From positions 21,576,501 to 21,640,500 of the forward strand of contig NC_079880.1 of the NCBI RefSeq assembly GCF_029227915.1: a stretch of 64,000 nucleotides of DNA. The letters run 5' to 3'. A program made the translations under genes and the position numbers. The notes under the pieces were generated by a model that saw only the letters and a program-made list of their open reading frames with translations, was not told where the DNA came from and did not search any database. This stretch comes from Hydractinia symbiolongicarpus (Eukaryota; Cnidaria; Hydrozoa; Anthoathecata; Hydractiniidae). How positions within the stretch are numbered: the stretch's first letter is position 1; each line of letters starts with the position of its first letter. Shown one piece after another: positions 10,268 to 23,609 of the stretch.

Positions 10268-13200
10268 TTAAAAATTCCTTTGTCTTTTCGAAGAATCATT
10301 ATTGTCGCGATTATATGGCCGTTTTCTACTATCTGTACCAGTCCTCTGAAAACCTCGGTTGCCGTTAAAACTATTATTATTATTGAAACTGTTATTACGG
10401 TTTCCGAAGTTGTTACCGCGGTTTCCGAAATTATTGTTCCGATTAAAACTATTGCTCCGGTTGCCGAATCCACTGTTACTTCCGCCGAAGCTATTCGATG
10501 CAACACCTTCAGCAAGTTCAGGTAGTTCTGTAATTTGTTCCAGCGTGGCAAACTTATCGCCCTTCCAACACTCCTAAAATGAGTAAAAGCAAAGAAGATA
10601 TAATTTAACATTTTTTGCGGGAACTATTAAGTTTATGCGATTCTATAGCGATCAGTTTTCGTATTAATTGCGCATGCGTACAAAGATGATTTATCGTAAA
10701 CCATAGCCTTCTGAATAAGTTTTCAGTCGCATTCAGTTTGTGGCGGTACAAACGCAAATTAGTCAGGTTTTTTTACTCGTGCAGAATATTGTTGATTTCA
10801 ATGACTTTTTTGTTAAGAATATGCTATGCTAGCGCATGCGACCAGCTACTTCAAATTTCGTGGGCTAGCACCGCAAGAAATAAACATATGAATGGATAAA
10901 CGAATGAATAAATGAATGAATAAATAAATGAATGAATAAATTAATAAATGAATGAATGAATGAATGAATGAATAAATGAATACATCAACCATCAAGACAA
11001 ACTTACCTCAATCACTTTCACATTTGCTGTTGGTACATCGAACACACATCCCTACGAGATGACATCACAGCATATTTAAAATGGATAGGAAGAAATTGTT
11101 GTATCAAGAATAAGTATAACATTGTGCGAGGTACATCATACAAGAAAAATACAGAAAAAATCAAATCAATGCGTGCAAAACGGAAAAAGAAAAAGAAACA
11201 TACACGAATAAACAAACAAATAAACAAATAAACGAACACAAATATAAACAAGTCAACTGGGGTATGACACACAAAAAAAAAGAAAAAATAAATTTTTACC
11301 AGTTTATCCTTGCATATTCTCATCCCACGTATACTATCCGTAAATTCTTGATCGAAATGACGTTTCAATATACTCCAGATCAATCCACTTCCACGCAACT
11401 CCCAATTTTGCTTCATCAAGTAAGTAGTGTAGCCCTGTGGATAAAAAAATACCAACTCGTGCATATCATATTTAGTCATTATTTGGTTTATCAATGTTAG
11501 AATAGTTTCTGAGTAAGCAGTACTCATACAACACAGCATGAAAAAGGTTTTTCGTCATGATCACTCGTAGAATAAGGTAATTACCGCTGGCATAACCTGT
11601 TCGACTATGTATTAGTAGTGTATACCGAATCTTTACATGTAAAAAAAAGACATCAGAAATTTTAATTCAATGACCTATAACCAAATAAATTTTAAATACT
11701 TAAATATGTGACTCAGATATTAAAAGTCTAAATTAGTTTCAGTGAGAAAATGTGTCCGTCTCTTTAACAATGTTTATGCGCGAGAAAAAACATTTACCGA
11801 AACACGAAATATGCGATATATAATGGACGGCAACCACCTAGATTTTTCCACAGGCTACCGGCTGGTCTAGTTAATAATAGCTGTATTCAGCCTGTATGTT
11901 ATTGCGCAAAAAAAGCCGTGTTGCGGAAACGCGAAATGAGATATAGGAACGACGGGCGAACGCGTGAATTTATCCACGGGCTAACGACTAGCAAGTTAAT
12001 TGGTGCAAATACAAAATAATTTTAGCACAACGTCAACATTTCTTTTCTCACACACATAAAGATAGCCTTCTTCCTCCACAAACGACAATTTTCAATTACC
12101 CTCCACTTTTCAGTGCCTAAGAGACACTCCTTATCACGATAAAACATATGTTCCTGAACTTTCCAAGAAAAGTAGACATTACTGAAGGGTTAAATAACTT
12201 ACTATTGTTTCTAGTATGTTCGAACGACATAGTATGTGCAAACGACGACGTTCTGATCACAAACAGTTTGCAATTAACCGAGAAAATTGAACGGTTAAAT
12301 AGATATTTTAGTTTATGTTGTGTCTTTACAATAATGCAAACTTTCAATGTTTTTTTGTTGTCTATCCACGTAAAACGTCTATGTTCATTTAGGGTTAAAA
12401 TTGTAAAAAAAAAATATTTAGTTAATATATGTAAATAAACATTACATGAAAAAAAATGAATAACAGAACTTACAGCTTGTGAAGTCAGCATTGAACGATT
12501 GACAATTTCTGTTGTGCCAGATATAAACGCCAGTGCAGCAGCGAGAGCATTCTCTGCGCCCCGTTCTTCTATAAGAGTTTGGGCGGAAGGTAAGAAATAT
12601 TTAATGACGTCATCTTTTACCTCATCCAATGATCTAAAATACAAAAAAATGGTGCAAGAAGGGTAACTACATAATCCAAGGTCACACCAAAAACATTCAC
12701 GGGTTTTGCAGCTAAACATTGAATGAAATCCCCTTGTTAATTCACTGCTTACTCCTTGCTACGATAACTTTCGTTGCTATTTCTAGTTTTTCAAGATCTA
12801 GTTTCTTGTAGGTTACATTATTTAACAAATAAGTAATTCAAGTATAGTTTACAAGTATAACTGTGTATTTCATTAAATCGCATCTAATTTTGGGGTTTTT
12901 ATTTAACAAAATTTCCTAATACTAGCCTGATATCCCAGCATTAAGGGAAATGTATATTGCGCCCCATTTAAATTCCACCTTGAGATATACCTTATTCAAT
13001 TCATTTTCAGAATTTGAAATACAATTTTGCTTATCCTCATCTTCGCAGAAAAATATTTGGCATGAGGTATTTTCTACCTTTTTATGGATATCATTTTGGC
13101 AGATTTTGATTAAATTCGGCATAAATCCATTTTTTTTCTTTCGAATATTCTTTTAAAAATATTTTCCCCGTGTTTGTCGCTTAAGGAATACATAAAGACC

Positions 13201-16200
13201 TTTCCAGAAGTGATAATATAATAACACCAGAGAAGCTACTAATTTTGACTTGCAACTCTTAGATAGGAATGGGACAGCAAAAAAACAAAAGTTTTTTAAA
13301 CCTGAGACTGTAAAAAAAATTAGGCCAGTTGGTTTCCTGTTCCTTTAAATTTTCGTGACAAAAAAATAGCAGATGAATACCTGACTGCATCAGATGCTGA
13401 CGAGCTGATGATGTCTGCTTGTTGAGGTGCACCTATACGTGTGAATGTTATACCCTAAACACAACGACATAAGAAATCAAAGAATGTATTCAAATGATCT
13501 GGAATTAACTGAAGTGGTAAGAAAGAAAGTTGTTTTATAAGATAAATTTCGACACAGCCGAATGTTTTTTTAAAACACGATAAATGTATAAATGTGAACT
13601 GAACTCCTGGGTCAAAGTTTGTCTCCAAATTAATTACATTGTCGATGTTCAAAGTGAACTTTAATCTTAGAATTCAAACTCTCAAAATGTGCTTTGTCTC
13701 TGACTTCAGCATGACAATTCCTCTCACATTTCGAGGCCATGAAGTAAATTATTCCATACTTCAGACTTTCTGACTAGCAGGTGTTAAAAGCAAAGTACCG
13801 AAAAAGGCTTCAAAATATTAACCGTTTGTCCATTTTGAGCTTATTGCAAAGATAGTTCTGGATGATAAGTTAACTCACAGCTTTTCTCTCCACGGCTTGA
13901 ACGCCATATTCTTGGCCTTGTTTAAAAAAGATAACACATTTCCCTGTTCTTCCAGCACGACCAGTTCGACCTGCACGATGTATGTAAGATTCCACGTCCT
14001 TAAAAAATAACACGATGTAGCATTTAAACAGAACAGTACTCAGCAAATCCGGAAAAAAATATTTGTTTTTGAAAACCTTTTTTTTAAACTAGTCGTTAGC
14101 CCGTGGAACAATTCATATATCGCATTTCAGCTTTCCGTAACAAAACGTTTTTCTCGCGGACGGACAGACAAAATACGACTATTATTATAGAGAAGCACTG
14201 CATAAATAGACGTATGTTTCAACAAGATATAATACGATAGCGTCTAAATCACTATAAAGCGTACATCTTGCTTGGAAAATTAAGCTGTCAGACGTAAAAG
14301 TAGTTTTACATTTTTAAAAGTTACAAGGCTGTTATTAATATGTTTGTACAAAATGCCAAAGTGCGATTCGTCAATATATTAATTTTGTATCCAATCGAGA
14401 TCTAGTATTATTGATCCAAAATTTCTTTTCCATGAATAATTTGAAAAAATTTTACACAGTTGTGGCTTGTCTGTGCCAGGTAAAATTTCTTTAGTTTTAG
14501 TGACATTCTGTGAATCTATGGAAGTCACTTGACCTAAATTTTCTGCCAATTAAAAAGCAAATAATGTAAAATAGGAAATCACCTTCGGAGGCTCAGTCTG
14601 GATAACTAAGTCTACTTCTGGAATATCAAGTCCACGTGCTGCAACATCAGTGGCAATAAGGCAGTTAAATTTACCATTTCGAAAACCCTACAAAAAATAA
14701 TAAAGTTAATATTAAAAATTGAAACAGATGTAATAAAGTGGCATTAAAAGGCTTTTATGAAAGCAAAACAATCATTTGGCTACTGAACACAGGTCTCTAC
14801 TTTAGGGCTGATTTCAGGCCCCTTTTGCTGAATAAAAAAAGGCAAGCAGGAAACTTTCTGAGCATTGCATTAGTAATTTCTATATTTGGTCTTATCGTTT
14901 TTTTTCTTTTTGTTCGAAAGTGGGTAGAATTATATCAACTCATACTCGAAATCAAAATCGAAAAAAAGAAAATATTTTTGTCCAATCAGAAGGTACACAA
15001 TTTGCTGATAGAGCAATAATGTAAAAACAAATCTTAAAAGATGGCCTCCGCTTGATATTGGTAAATGTCTACTCCAAAACTTTAGTAAAACTGAAATTAA
15101 ATGAAGATGAACCGTAAAATTTATTTCAATTCTAGAAAGTTTTTTTATTTCATTTCAGAAAGAAAAAATATCTCTGATTCTTTTGCCCAGCCTTGGTGAA
15201 TCCTTTCTTATTCAACAATTTCGTTTAAGTGAAACCTGTTGTAATTCTTATTTAAGATAGATGTACAAAGCTAGATTGTTTAGAATTTTTTTGGAATGAT
15301 TTTTTTTTGATTTTGCGTCAGTTTACCTGTAAAGTGATTTCTCTTTGTTTTTGTTGAATGTCTCCATGTAAAACTTGTGAATCCTGGAAATAAAAATACA
15401 ATACAAAAACAAAAAGTAACAACAGTAAAATGCAGGCTAAGGGTTAAACTAAAAAACTTTTTTTTAATAAATCCAACAATGCAGAAAATATTATCTGTAT
15501 TTATTCGAAAAAAAAGGTGGCATGTTCTTTTATAAGCACATTTATGCTTAGAAATTTTTTAAGCATATTTGTTTGGCCTTTGGAAATCCGTAAGATGTGT
15601 TTAAAGTTTAAAACTAATGACTTGTGCGAATTTTATCACTGTTCGTTCCCTTGTATACATACAAAGCTCAATTAAGGCAACGTTAAAGTTGTTCGGTCGT
15701 TTCTCCAACAACATAACATAAACATACCCTAAGCGTTGTTTTTTTTTTGCACAAGAATATCCTAGCCTGATTATAAATTTTTACTTGTTTATAAAAACAT
15801 AAAAAGACAACTACAGCAAAAGCACATCATGTGGGTCACGATAACTATAAAACGCATACCATGTTAATGACAGAGCTTAACGCAAGCTCATTGGCTTCTT
15901 GTTTTGTTGAGGTGAATATGATAGTCTTTCCAAATTTCCCACCATGCACCTAACAAAAATATTAATTTTATAACAAAACATTCTAACTTATAATGAAAAA
16001 ATCTTTTTGAATGATGTATGGAAGGATGGAGTTGTATTTTTAAATATTGTTTACTGGGGAGGAGAATATTATTGTGTTAAAGTTAATATAAAGGTGTTTC
16101 TGTGGAGTGTAAAAAGCCTAAAATAAATTGTTCTCGAAACCAAACCACTACAGTTTTTTGGACAGTGCAACCACAACTGGAATAAAAAAGAATATAGTGA

Positions 16201-19200
16201 ACCTACTTGTATAATATCTTTTATTGTGGCTGGCCGTTCCCAGTATGAACATTTTATTGCATTATGCTAAAAAAAAAAAAGAAAAAATTTATATATTTAA
16301 CCTATTATTCTGTGTGATGAACTGAAAACTATGTAGCAGATCTGTTTAACAAACTTTATAAAGTTCTAAATAAGACTACTAGCGCATCCATTCAAGCAAA
16401 ACAAAACGTTTATAATTATTCTTGTTGAAATGGCCTGCAACCCTCTTGCAAGAATAAATTGAGTGAACACTCCTTTATTTGAATTTTTATATTGTGTTTT
16501 TTTAAAGGAGGTACAGGTGATACAGGTGAAGCAGATAATTAAAGTTGACACATTTTTTCTGACAGTGTGGGATGGAAGAAAGCAATGTTACGCCTTCTTA
16601 AAGAAGAGGGATTAATTTGACTTTCCAAACAAAATGTGAATGCAGCAAGGACTTATGGTTAGTTTCGACTCAATGGCGTGTCTACTGGCAATTCTACTGA
16701 AACATACCAGATTGAAGGACAACAAGTATGGCCTTGGCACGTCGAACCATGTGATATAGACGTAGGAGAATGTAATTGCATAAATAGGAAAATGCATAGT
16801 ACAAATTATTGCACCTCATGTTCAACAAATTTTTTTTTTCATTTTTATGGCTGTAAAAATAACAGAGCAAATTTTAATTAGAATTTTAACAAATTTCATA
16901 CCTCAACAGTAGTTGATCCTCTATTGATGTCTGTACCAACAAGATCGATCACCTTCATATTCTTACTCATGTACTTTTTAGACGTACTTCGCACCCAGGG
17001 CGGAACAGTGGCCGAAAACAAAAGTGTTTGTGGTTTATTGTCTAAACAAAAGCAAGCCAAAATAATTTTCAAAAATACGAAATTTACATTTTTGGAAACA
17101 TACATTAAACAAAAATCTATATTAAATCTTTTCGGCATTTTGTATTTTAAAAATCTATAATAGTACTGATGATGGCGTAAGCCGAAAAGCTTTTACTTTT
17201 AAAAATATATATTGATTTTTAAAAAAACAAAATTCTATTGTTTTAAAAATATAAATTGATGCACTTTTAAAGTAGAAGTGGTCGATTTTCCGAAAGCGCA
17301 TCACAAATGAAGATTCTTACAAGTTAATACTAAAAATTTTAGTTTTGTAAAATTCAAGACTTTTAATAAATATTTTACATACAAAAAATACTTTAAATAT
17401 GCAATGAGTAGAATAGTTGTTGTTCAGGACACGCAATAATAGCACAGATAGCACTTCAATGTCTCATTGAAATTACACTAAACAATGTAGATTTTGTTAG
17501 AAATACTATCAAGTACCTTTTGTGTATGCTTGAGAAAGTATTTCGTCAAGAGACTCTTGAAAACCCATATCCATCATACGATCAGCTTCGTCTAATATCA
17601 CATGCCTAAAATCACAAGAACAACAATATATGCGAATCTGAATTAAGTTGTTTTTCACGGTCACAAAAATCGATGCCTTTTGCTGCATTGTACACCTTCA
17701 TTAAAAAACAATAGCTTAATAGTATTGCAAAAAAATGTTAATAAGTAATGTAAAATTATATAATTTTCATAAAATGAGATAAGTATAATACAACTAGTTA
17801 TTACACCACGCGTGTTTGTCTGTCATACATGTTCTAAGGATTAGATAACATAATTCAAGATTCACTATTTTGTGCATTTTCGGAAGGAAAATCTATTTGG
17901 TAGCCAATTCAAACAAAATGCAGGTATTAAATAGAGACTATTAAACTAACCTTAATTTTGACACATTTAATGCGCCTTTTCTTATATAATCTAAAATACG
18001 GCCTGGTGTACCAACAAGCACATCGATGCCATTCCATAGTTCGCTTTCTTGCTTGTCATAGGAGGAGCCACCATAGAAACATGATGCATTCATCTTTTTT
18101 GACTTATATTTTTCCACTTCTTTGTAAATCTATATGTGAAAGTCAACTTAACATTAACATATTTATTAGTATTTAAAGTAATATGCAAGTATCATATAAA
18201 TTAATTAAAGGGAATTATCGTTACTAGATTTGTTTTTATCAATTGCAAAAAATATTAGGTTTGTTTTTATGCAGTTTAAAAACGCAACTTTCTGATGTAT
18301 GTAGTTACAGGATTGGTTTAAATGCTCAAAATAAGCTACTTATGCCCGCAATTAAAATAAAAAATTCTTATGGATTGTTTTTACTGTTAGATACCATAAG
18401 AAGTAAACACACCTTAGATTTTTTCACTCCAAACCAAATTGCAAATTATTGTAAACAGAACGTTGTATACCATATATTGTGAAAAAAAAATCATAAGTAA
18501 AATGGAGCAAACCTGGATAGCTAATTCTCTTGTTGGTGCTAAAGTCAACACCTAAAAATAAAAGTGACACAATAGACTTTTTTATACAGACAGTACTTTA
18601 ACGCAGCCGACAAATAAGTTTTATTTTTGTTTGCCTCAGCAATACTCATTTGCATTTGTGTCTAAAGCCTGAAAGGCTGAAAATAGAATGCACCTTCTTG
18701 TAGCTAAAAAATTATGAGTCTTAGATTGATTCCGTTAGAAACATAGCACATTTTTCAGGACCATGGTTGATGGGTTTGAATTTTGACAGTAATTTATGGT
18801 ACTGTTTCAGTACAGGTATGAAGCCTACTTCGCTAAATAGCAGTGACCCAGATTATTTATACAGCTCAGAGTTAGAGGGTTTTCTACCCTTCTTATTTAT
18901 GAGTCAAATTTAATCAACACTTAACAAATAAATTATAGCAAAATTAGAGACTTTGTTAGACCCTACAGGTGGACATTTCATGAAAATGGCCCAAGTAAGA
19001 TAGAACATTAATACATACATAAACAAAGTGAAAAACTCACAACAGGTGCCCTTTGTTTACCATTACAAACATTGTCCTCATCCTTTCGAATTATTTCCAA
19101 TACTGGTAAACAAAAAGCTAACTAAAAATATAATAATGAAATATAATTAAAATATTATTATAATTATAATTAACATAAAATAAAGTAAATGCAACAAATT

Positions 19201-22200
19201 TTGTAAACGTGATTGTAAACTCACTGGATACACTAATGTTACATATTTAAACAAAAGGTGCTTATTAAAAAAAATATAAAAAGGGAAAGAAGCTTTTATT
19301 TTAGGGGGAATCTGGCACAGTATTATAAAATGCAAAAAAACAGAAAAGTAGTAGACTACAACTATTATATATACTATATTATATATACTGGCTTTACCGT
19401 TCTTCACAATGCAAACATTAAAAGGTAAAGTTTGAGAATGGTAAAAGGCACAATACTTACAGTCTTTCCAGTCCCCGTTCCTATAATAAAAGAAGCAAGT
19501 TGTTCATTAACTTTGCACATTAACTACAATATTGTTTCAAAGGTGCAACATTGCTTAATAGTGTGTTGCTACATACTTCAAATATACTTTAAATTACGAT
19601 CTCTCCCAGGAGGACAACTCTCGTTTCTTTTCTGCTTTGGTATCGTTCTTGTTTTAGAATTTTTAAATTGTTTGCATTTCTTTATCGAAATTAAAAACTG
19701 AGCTAAACTTATTATTGAACTAATTTTTTTTCACTGCACCATAGTAAATCAGTGCAACATTAAAAAAACATCCTATCAGCGCAAAATCAAATCCACAGTA
19801 AAGATTTTTTACATCTGCCAAGCGCCAAATGAAATCTGTGTCAAATTTTTCCTGAGAAAGGTGAACTTTTTTGTGATACTGCATAGAGGTAAGGAACAAC
19901 TCACTTGCTTGTACGATCAAGTCCAATCCTTCCTGAATTTCATTGTAGGTTTTATATTGAACAGGAAAAAGCTCTTTAACACCATTGGCTAAATAATAAG
20001 TTCACACTCGTTTACATTGAATACATATACCAATTGTTACAAGCACATTTAAATTGACTTCAGTTTTCATTTACAGTTATGGTAGTGATTTTTACGTAGC
20101 AAGATTTTTGGTCACATAGTGAGACGGCAATATAATGTGCCTTTTAACCAGAAAATTCTACAAGAGTATGAGAATAGGGATTAGTATTTGATCAAGGAAA
20201 ACCTTTTTAGCCCAATACTTTGATACCCAGGATACCAATTTTCTAATATGGACAAAATTTTGATATTATATTATGTTACCAAAATCACCACAAATATGTT
20301 GAGACATGGTGACAAATTTAGATTATTATTAATTCATATAGGCTATAATTCTATACTAGGTTCACACAATTTAAACTTGTTAATGCTTAAAGTGGACAAA
20401 GTAGGTTTAACTCACCTAGTAGCTTTTTAACTGTTTTCTTTGATATCTTAAAATTTGAAAAATCTCCTTCACTTAAATCTGTTTCTTCTTTTACCTAAAA
20501 ATAATAAACCTAGAAGTTCAGTTTTGTTTATTACCTACATTTTTAAATTTTGTTGGGGACGTAACTATAGCCATGTAAAGAAATTAAATTTACAAATAAA
20601 TAATCCCTTTTTGATTCAGATTTTCTCTTTATAGATGTATTCCTTAGAATGTGGCATTGCTGTTTGACAGCAATTATCCTAATTCCTAACTAAGCAAACT
20701 ATTTGCTCCCAAATTATGGCACTGATAGACACAACCTATTTATAAAATTAGTAAAAGGAATAGGAGTTCACAAATCATTGGAGACATTTTTGCTTTATAC
20801 GATCGATGGTTTTGAAACGAATTACAAAGTTTTGTTCTTTATACAAATTTTGGTGATATTATCCCGTCCTATGGTCCCATTTTAATAGTTTTAAATAGTC
20901 TACCGTATTTTCCGGTATATAACCCACGGGTTATAAGTTGAATTTTATGAGTTCCACCGTTGGTGCGGGTTATATTGTGGTGCGGGTTATGTGATAAGTT
21001 TTATATTTTCTGTCATTTATTGTGAAATTTAAAGTTTATACATTCAATGAAGAAAATAGTACCAATGGGATGCATAGCGTGCATTAATATAACTGCATGC
21101 GCGAGCCTATATTTATGTAATCTTACTTTAACTACGTAATTTAATTTTTTTTACACAGTTAAATTGCTTTCTTTAATTTTCTATTGCTTGCCATTGCTAA
21201 TATTATGAGATCTCTCTGAAACACAATTCTGGAAATCATTTTTTTTTTGTGTTGAATGCAATTCTAATCTGTTTATATCTTTGCAATCACATTGAGCACA
21301 TTGAAATGATTTGCTTTTGGTAATAGAGCAATATAGCAGGTTTAATTGACACGTATTTCACAACCTAGTGCCCAGGACTTAATTATTAATTCCTGTTAAA
21401 AATTTTGAAAAATGGTAAAATTTAAGTATAGATAATAATTTTTTTTTTATCTTCGCTACCTTCGAACAACAGGTGGTCACTGAAAATATCAAAAATAAAT
21501 ATAAAATACAATTGATAAGACACACGCAACTATCTCCTCCTCATTGCCGCCATTCATTTTATTATGCACACTGTGGTTGCTGAGATATATAACATAATTC
21601 TATAAACATTAGAAAAGACCGTTCCATACATCACTGTTACAAACAATCCATGATAATTATTATGTTGTAGATTTTTATGACAAAAAAACTTAAATATACA
21701 CAAAAACAGAGATTTTACTTTAGGTTTATAACCTGATAGAATGGGTTTTTGTTTGTTTGTTTGTTTAATCGCATGTACTTTAATTCATTATTATTTCGGC
21801 AATCAGAGACTAGGAAGTGTTTGGGGTTCACTTGTCTCCAGCATGGAAAAACAGAACACACGCACATGTTTATAAAATGACTAGGGTAAGTAAAAATACG
21901 CTGAATTTTTTTCTTAACATGATGCGGGTTATGCAAAGTGCGGGTTAGTAACACATTGATTAAAACTTTATGCGGGTTATACGAAGGTCCAGGCTATCTG
22001 ATAGAATCTAGTTTATAACTCCCTAAAAAAGCTGAGCTGCGGGTTATACGATGTGCGGGTTATATATCGGAAAATACGGTATGTGGATGCTTTCGCTTTA
22101 TACGATCCTGTTTTAATGGTTTTTGAATAAATTATGGCCATGTTATTACTTCTACGATCTCGGTTGATGTCTTTTAAATGAACTATATGGCGGTGTTATT

Positions 22201-22781
22201 TCTTTCTATGATTCTGTTTCATGGGTTTTCTTAACCAATTCTGGTGATGCTTTGGCTTTCTATGATCCCGTTTAGGTGGTTTTTAAATGAACTACAGCAA
22301 TATATATAACTTTTTACAATTCCGCTTTGATGATTTTAAACAAATTACAGTGATGTTATTAAATTTTACTATCCCGTTTAGATGGTTTCTGAATTAACTT
22401 CTATGAAGAATATCCGCATAACGTGATAACATTTCTTTCGAAATTGGCAAGTATGAGAAACATACGCGTTATGTTAGACGCAATTTTAAAATGACTTGAA
22501 CTGAAACAAGTTTAAAAAAGTGGTGGGATAGAGGATTCCTATGGAGACGATAATAATAAAATATAACAGGTGATAAAATTTGACAATAAGTTATCAAATT
22601 TATATCTAGTCTATTATAAACCTTTGCTGACCTCATTTGCCAATTCAGCTTCAGATTGGGATCTTGTTCTTGGTCTTCTTCGTGGAACGTCTTTTTCCTT
22701 TCCGTCATTATCAATGCTAATATCCGTCTTTAATTTTGAAACTGTCCTAGAAGATTTTAAATCTTTCCCCTTTTGAACCAT
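10268..22781 (-). CDS. DDX21: nucleolar DEAD-box RNA helicase, DDX21/DDX50-like
   Basis: ATP-dependent RNA helicase; the family works in the nucleolus on rRNA processing and Pol I/II transcription. Exons, 5' to 3': 22781-22632, 20494-20416, 19988-19905, 19480-19461, 19121-19041, 18551-18513, 18129-17951, 17605-17517, 17041-16902, 16266-16207, 15949-15860, 15383-15327, 14687-14583, 13998-13879, 13454-13381, 12633-12474, 11434-11300, 11051-11007, 10573-10268; phases agree and give about 670 aa. Motifs in order: Q motif region ([11 protein letters not shown]), [55 protein letters not shown] domain follows (exons 12633 to 11007), which identifies the DDX21/50 group. The tail is Asn/Gly/Phe/Arg-rich. 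The start at 22781 (ACCATGG) was preferred; an in-frame ATG at 22916 would add 45 residues. The first donor (GAG then GTCAGC) is weak, so an extra exon may be missing before the Q motif. Confidence 0.93.
10890..10985. repeat. GAAT/AAAT tetranucleotide microsatellite
   Basis: Imperfect repeats of GAAT and AAAT inside the last intron of the helicase gene, with the longest pure GAAT run near 10947-10972. Confidence 0.9.
11727..11991 (+). mobile_element. two adjacent degenerate Helitron-like short elements
   Basis: Two successive copies of the short family seen at 48592-49251. The first ends in CTAG at 11867-11870 after a decayed hairpin (TTTTTCCACAGG). The second begins next to it and ends in CTAG at 11988-11991 after TTATCCACGGGCTAACGA. 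The 5' limit of the first copy is a guess. Both lie in an intron of the helicase gene. Confidence 0.5.
14089..14193 (-). mobile_element. Helitron-like short element
   Basis: Read on the minus strand, the element begins TCTCTATAATAATAG at 14193, contains GTCTGTCCG, and ends with GGGCTAACGACTAG at 14089. A 5' TC and a 3' CTRR end are Helitron features. It lies in a helicase intron; the 3' hairpin is partly eroded. Confidence 0.6.
20787..22400. repeat. ~54-bp degenerate tandem repeat, split by a transposon
   Basis: About six diverged units lie at 22081-22400 and one or two at about 20787-20900. A unit reads roughly: ATGGTGATGTTATT, TTTCTATGATCCCG, TTTTGATGGTTTTTAAATGAA. The block is interrupted by the inverted-repeat element at 20903-22079, since repeat-like text resumes directly on its far side. 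All within the second helicase intron. Confidence 0.6.
20903..22079. mobile_element. 1.2-kb inverted-repeat DNA transposon, non-autonomous
   Basis: Ends are CCGTATTTTCCGGTATATAA at 20903 and its imperfect inverted copy (TTATATATCGGAAAATACGG) at 22079, flanked by TA on both sides. GCGGGTTATA motifs recur near both ends. A TA duplication points to the Tc1/mariner superfamily, but no transposase is encoded. Inserted in the helicase intron and into the tandem repeat described separately. Confidence 0.8.
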
Positions 22782-23609
22782 GGTAAGCTCGTGTTGGTGT
22801 TGTTGTAACAAATAGCGTCGACAAATCCAGTTAAAATGGTAAATTTTCTTACTTTGCACTAAAAAATTAGTTCGAGTGTTTACATGTACAAGAAAACGTG
22901 ATATCAGAGAAGCCATTATATAACCTCGTTTCCATTTATTTCAAAACAAAATAGTATATGACCTGAAAAAAATAGGAGTATTGGCACTAGGTTGACAGAT
23001 AACAGCAGTCTTTTGAATTAACAAAAAGTGAAGGATGATCAAGGCAATACTAAATTAAGCAATCGTTTCTAAATTTTATATACATCCATTGTATCAAAAT
23101 CCTTTTCAGTGAAAAGGGATTTGTTTCAAAACGCTTTTTTACTCGCGACAACATTGAAAATGTCCAATTTGTATACCAGGCACGTTATCCGAATCGGTTA
23201 GGATCTTTGTTACTAGTGTAAACAAAGATGGCAGACTGTAATCATTCGATCTTCTTCATAAATCTTTTGCGAATGGAGCGAATATCATTATTATATATTT
23301 TTTATTAACGTCCTCGAAGGTCAACCCTTTTAGGGTTGTGATTAAATCAGGCTAACTACACTAGAAACGTAACGATTCTTAATTAGGGGCAGCGCCAATT
23401 CCCTTTTAGCAATTAGTGAAGAACCAAGAAATGAATAATTTTTGCGGACATGTAATTTGCCATTTGGCTCTTAAGAATCGTAAGAGAAAATTAAAATATA
23501 CAATAATTTAGCTACCTAGCTAGCAGTTTTGTTTTCCTTATAGCTAACTAGCTAATAGAAATGTGCTTTTAAAAAAAACAGCATTATACCATTAAGTTTC
23601 TTTAGCTAA
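22782..23609. other. helicase 5' flank, no gene seen
   Basis: Upstream flank of the helicase gene. An in-frame extension from 22916 to 22782 is open and could be 5' UTR or an N-terminal addition. Nothing else is recognised. Confidence 0.5.

Noticed and set aside
10210-10611. 133-codon Ile/Thr/Val-rich minus-strand frame
   Set aside because: Out-of-frame reading of the helicase's last exon; the correct frame continues the GUCT domain into an Asn/Gly/Phe tail.
22782-22916. N-terminal extension of the helicase from an upstream ATG
   Set aside because: Open and in frame, but the downstream ATG at 22781 has the better context (ACCATGG) and the extension is unlike DDX21 N-termini. Kept as an alternative only.
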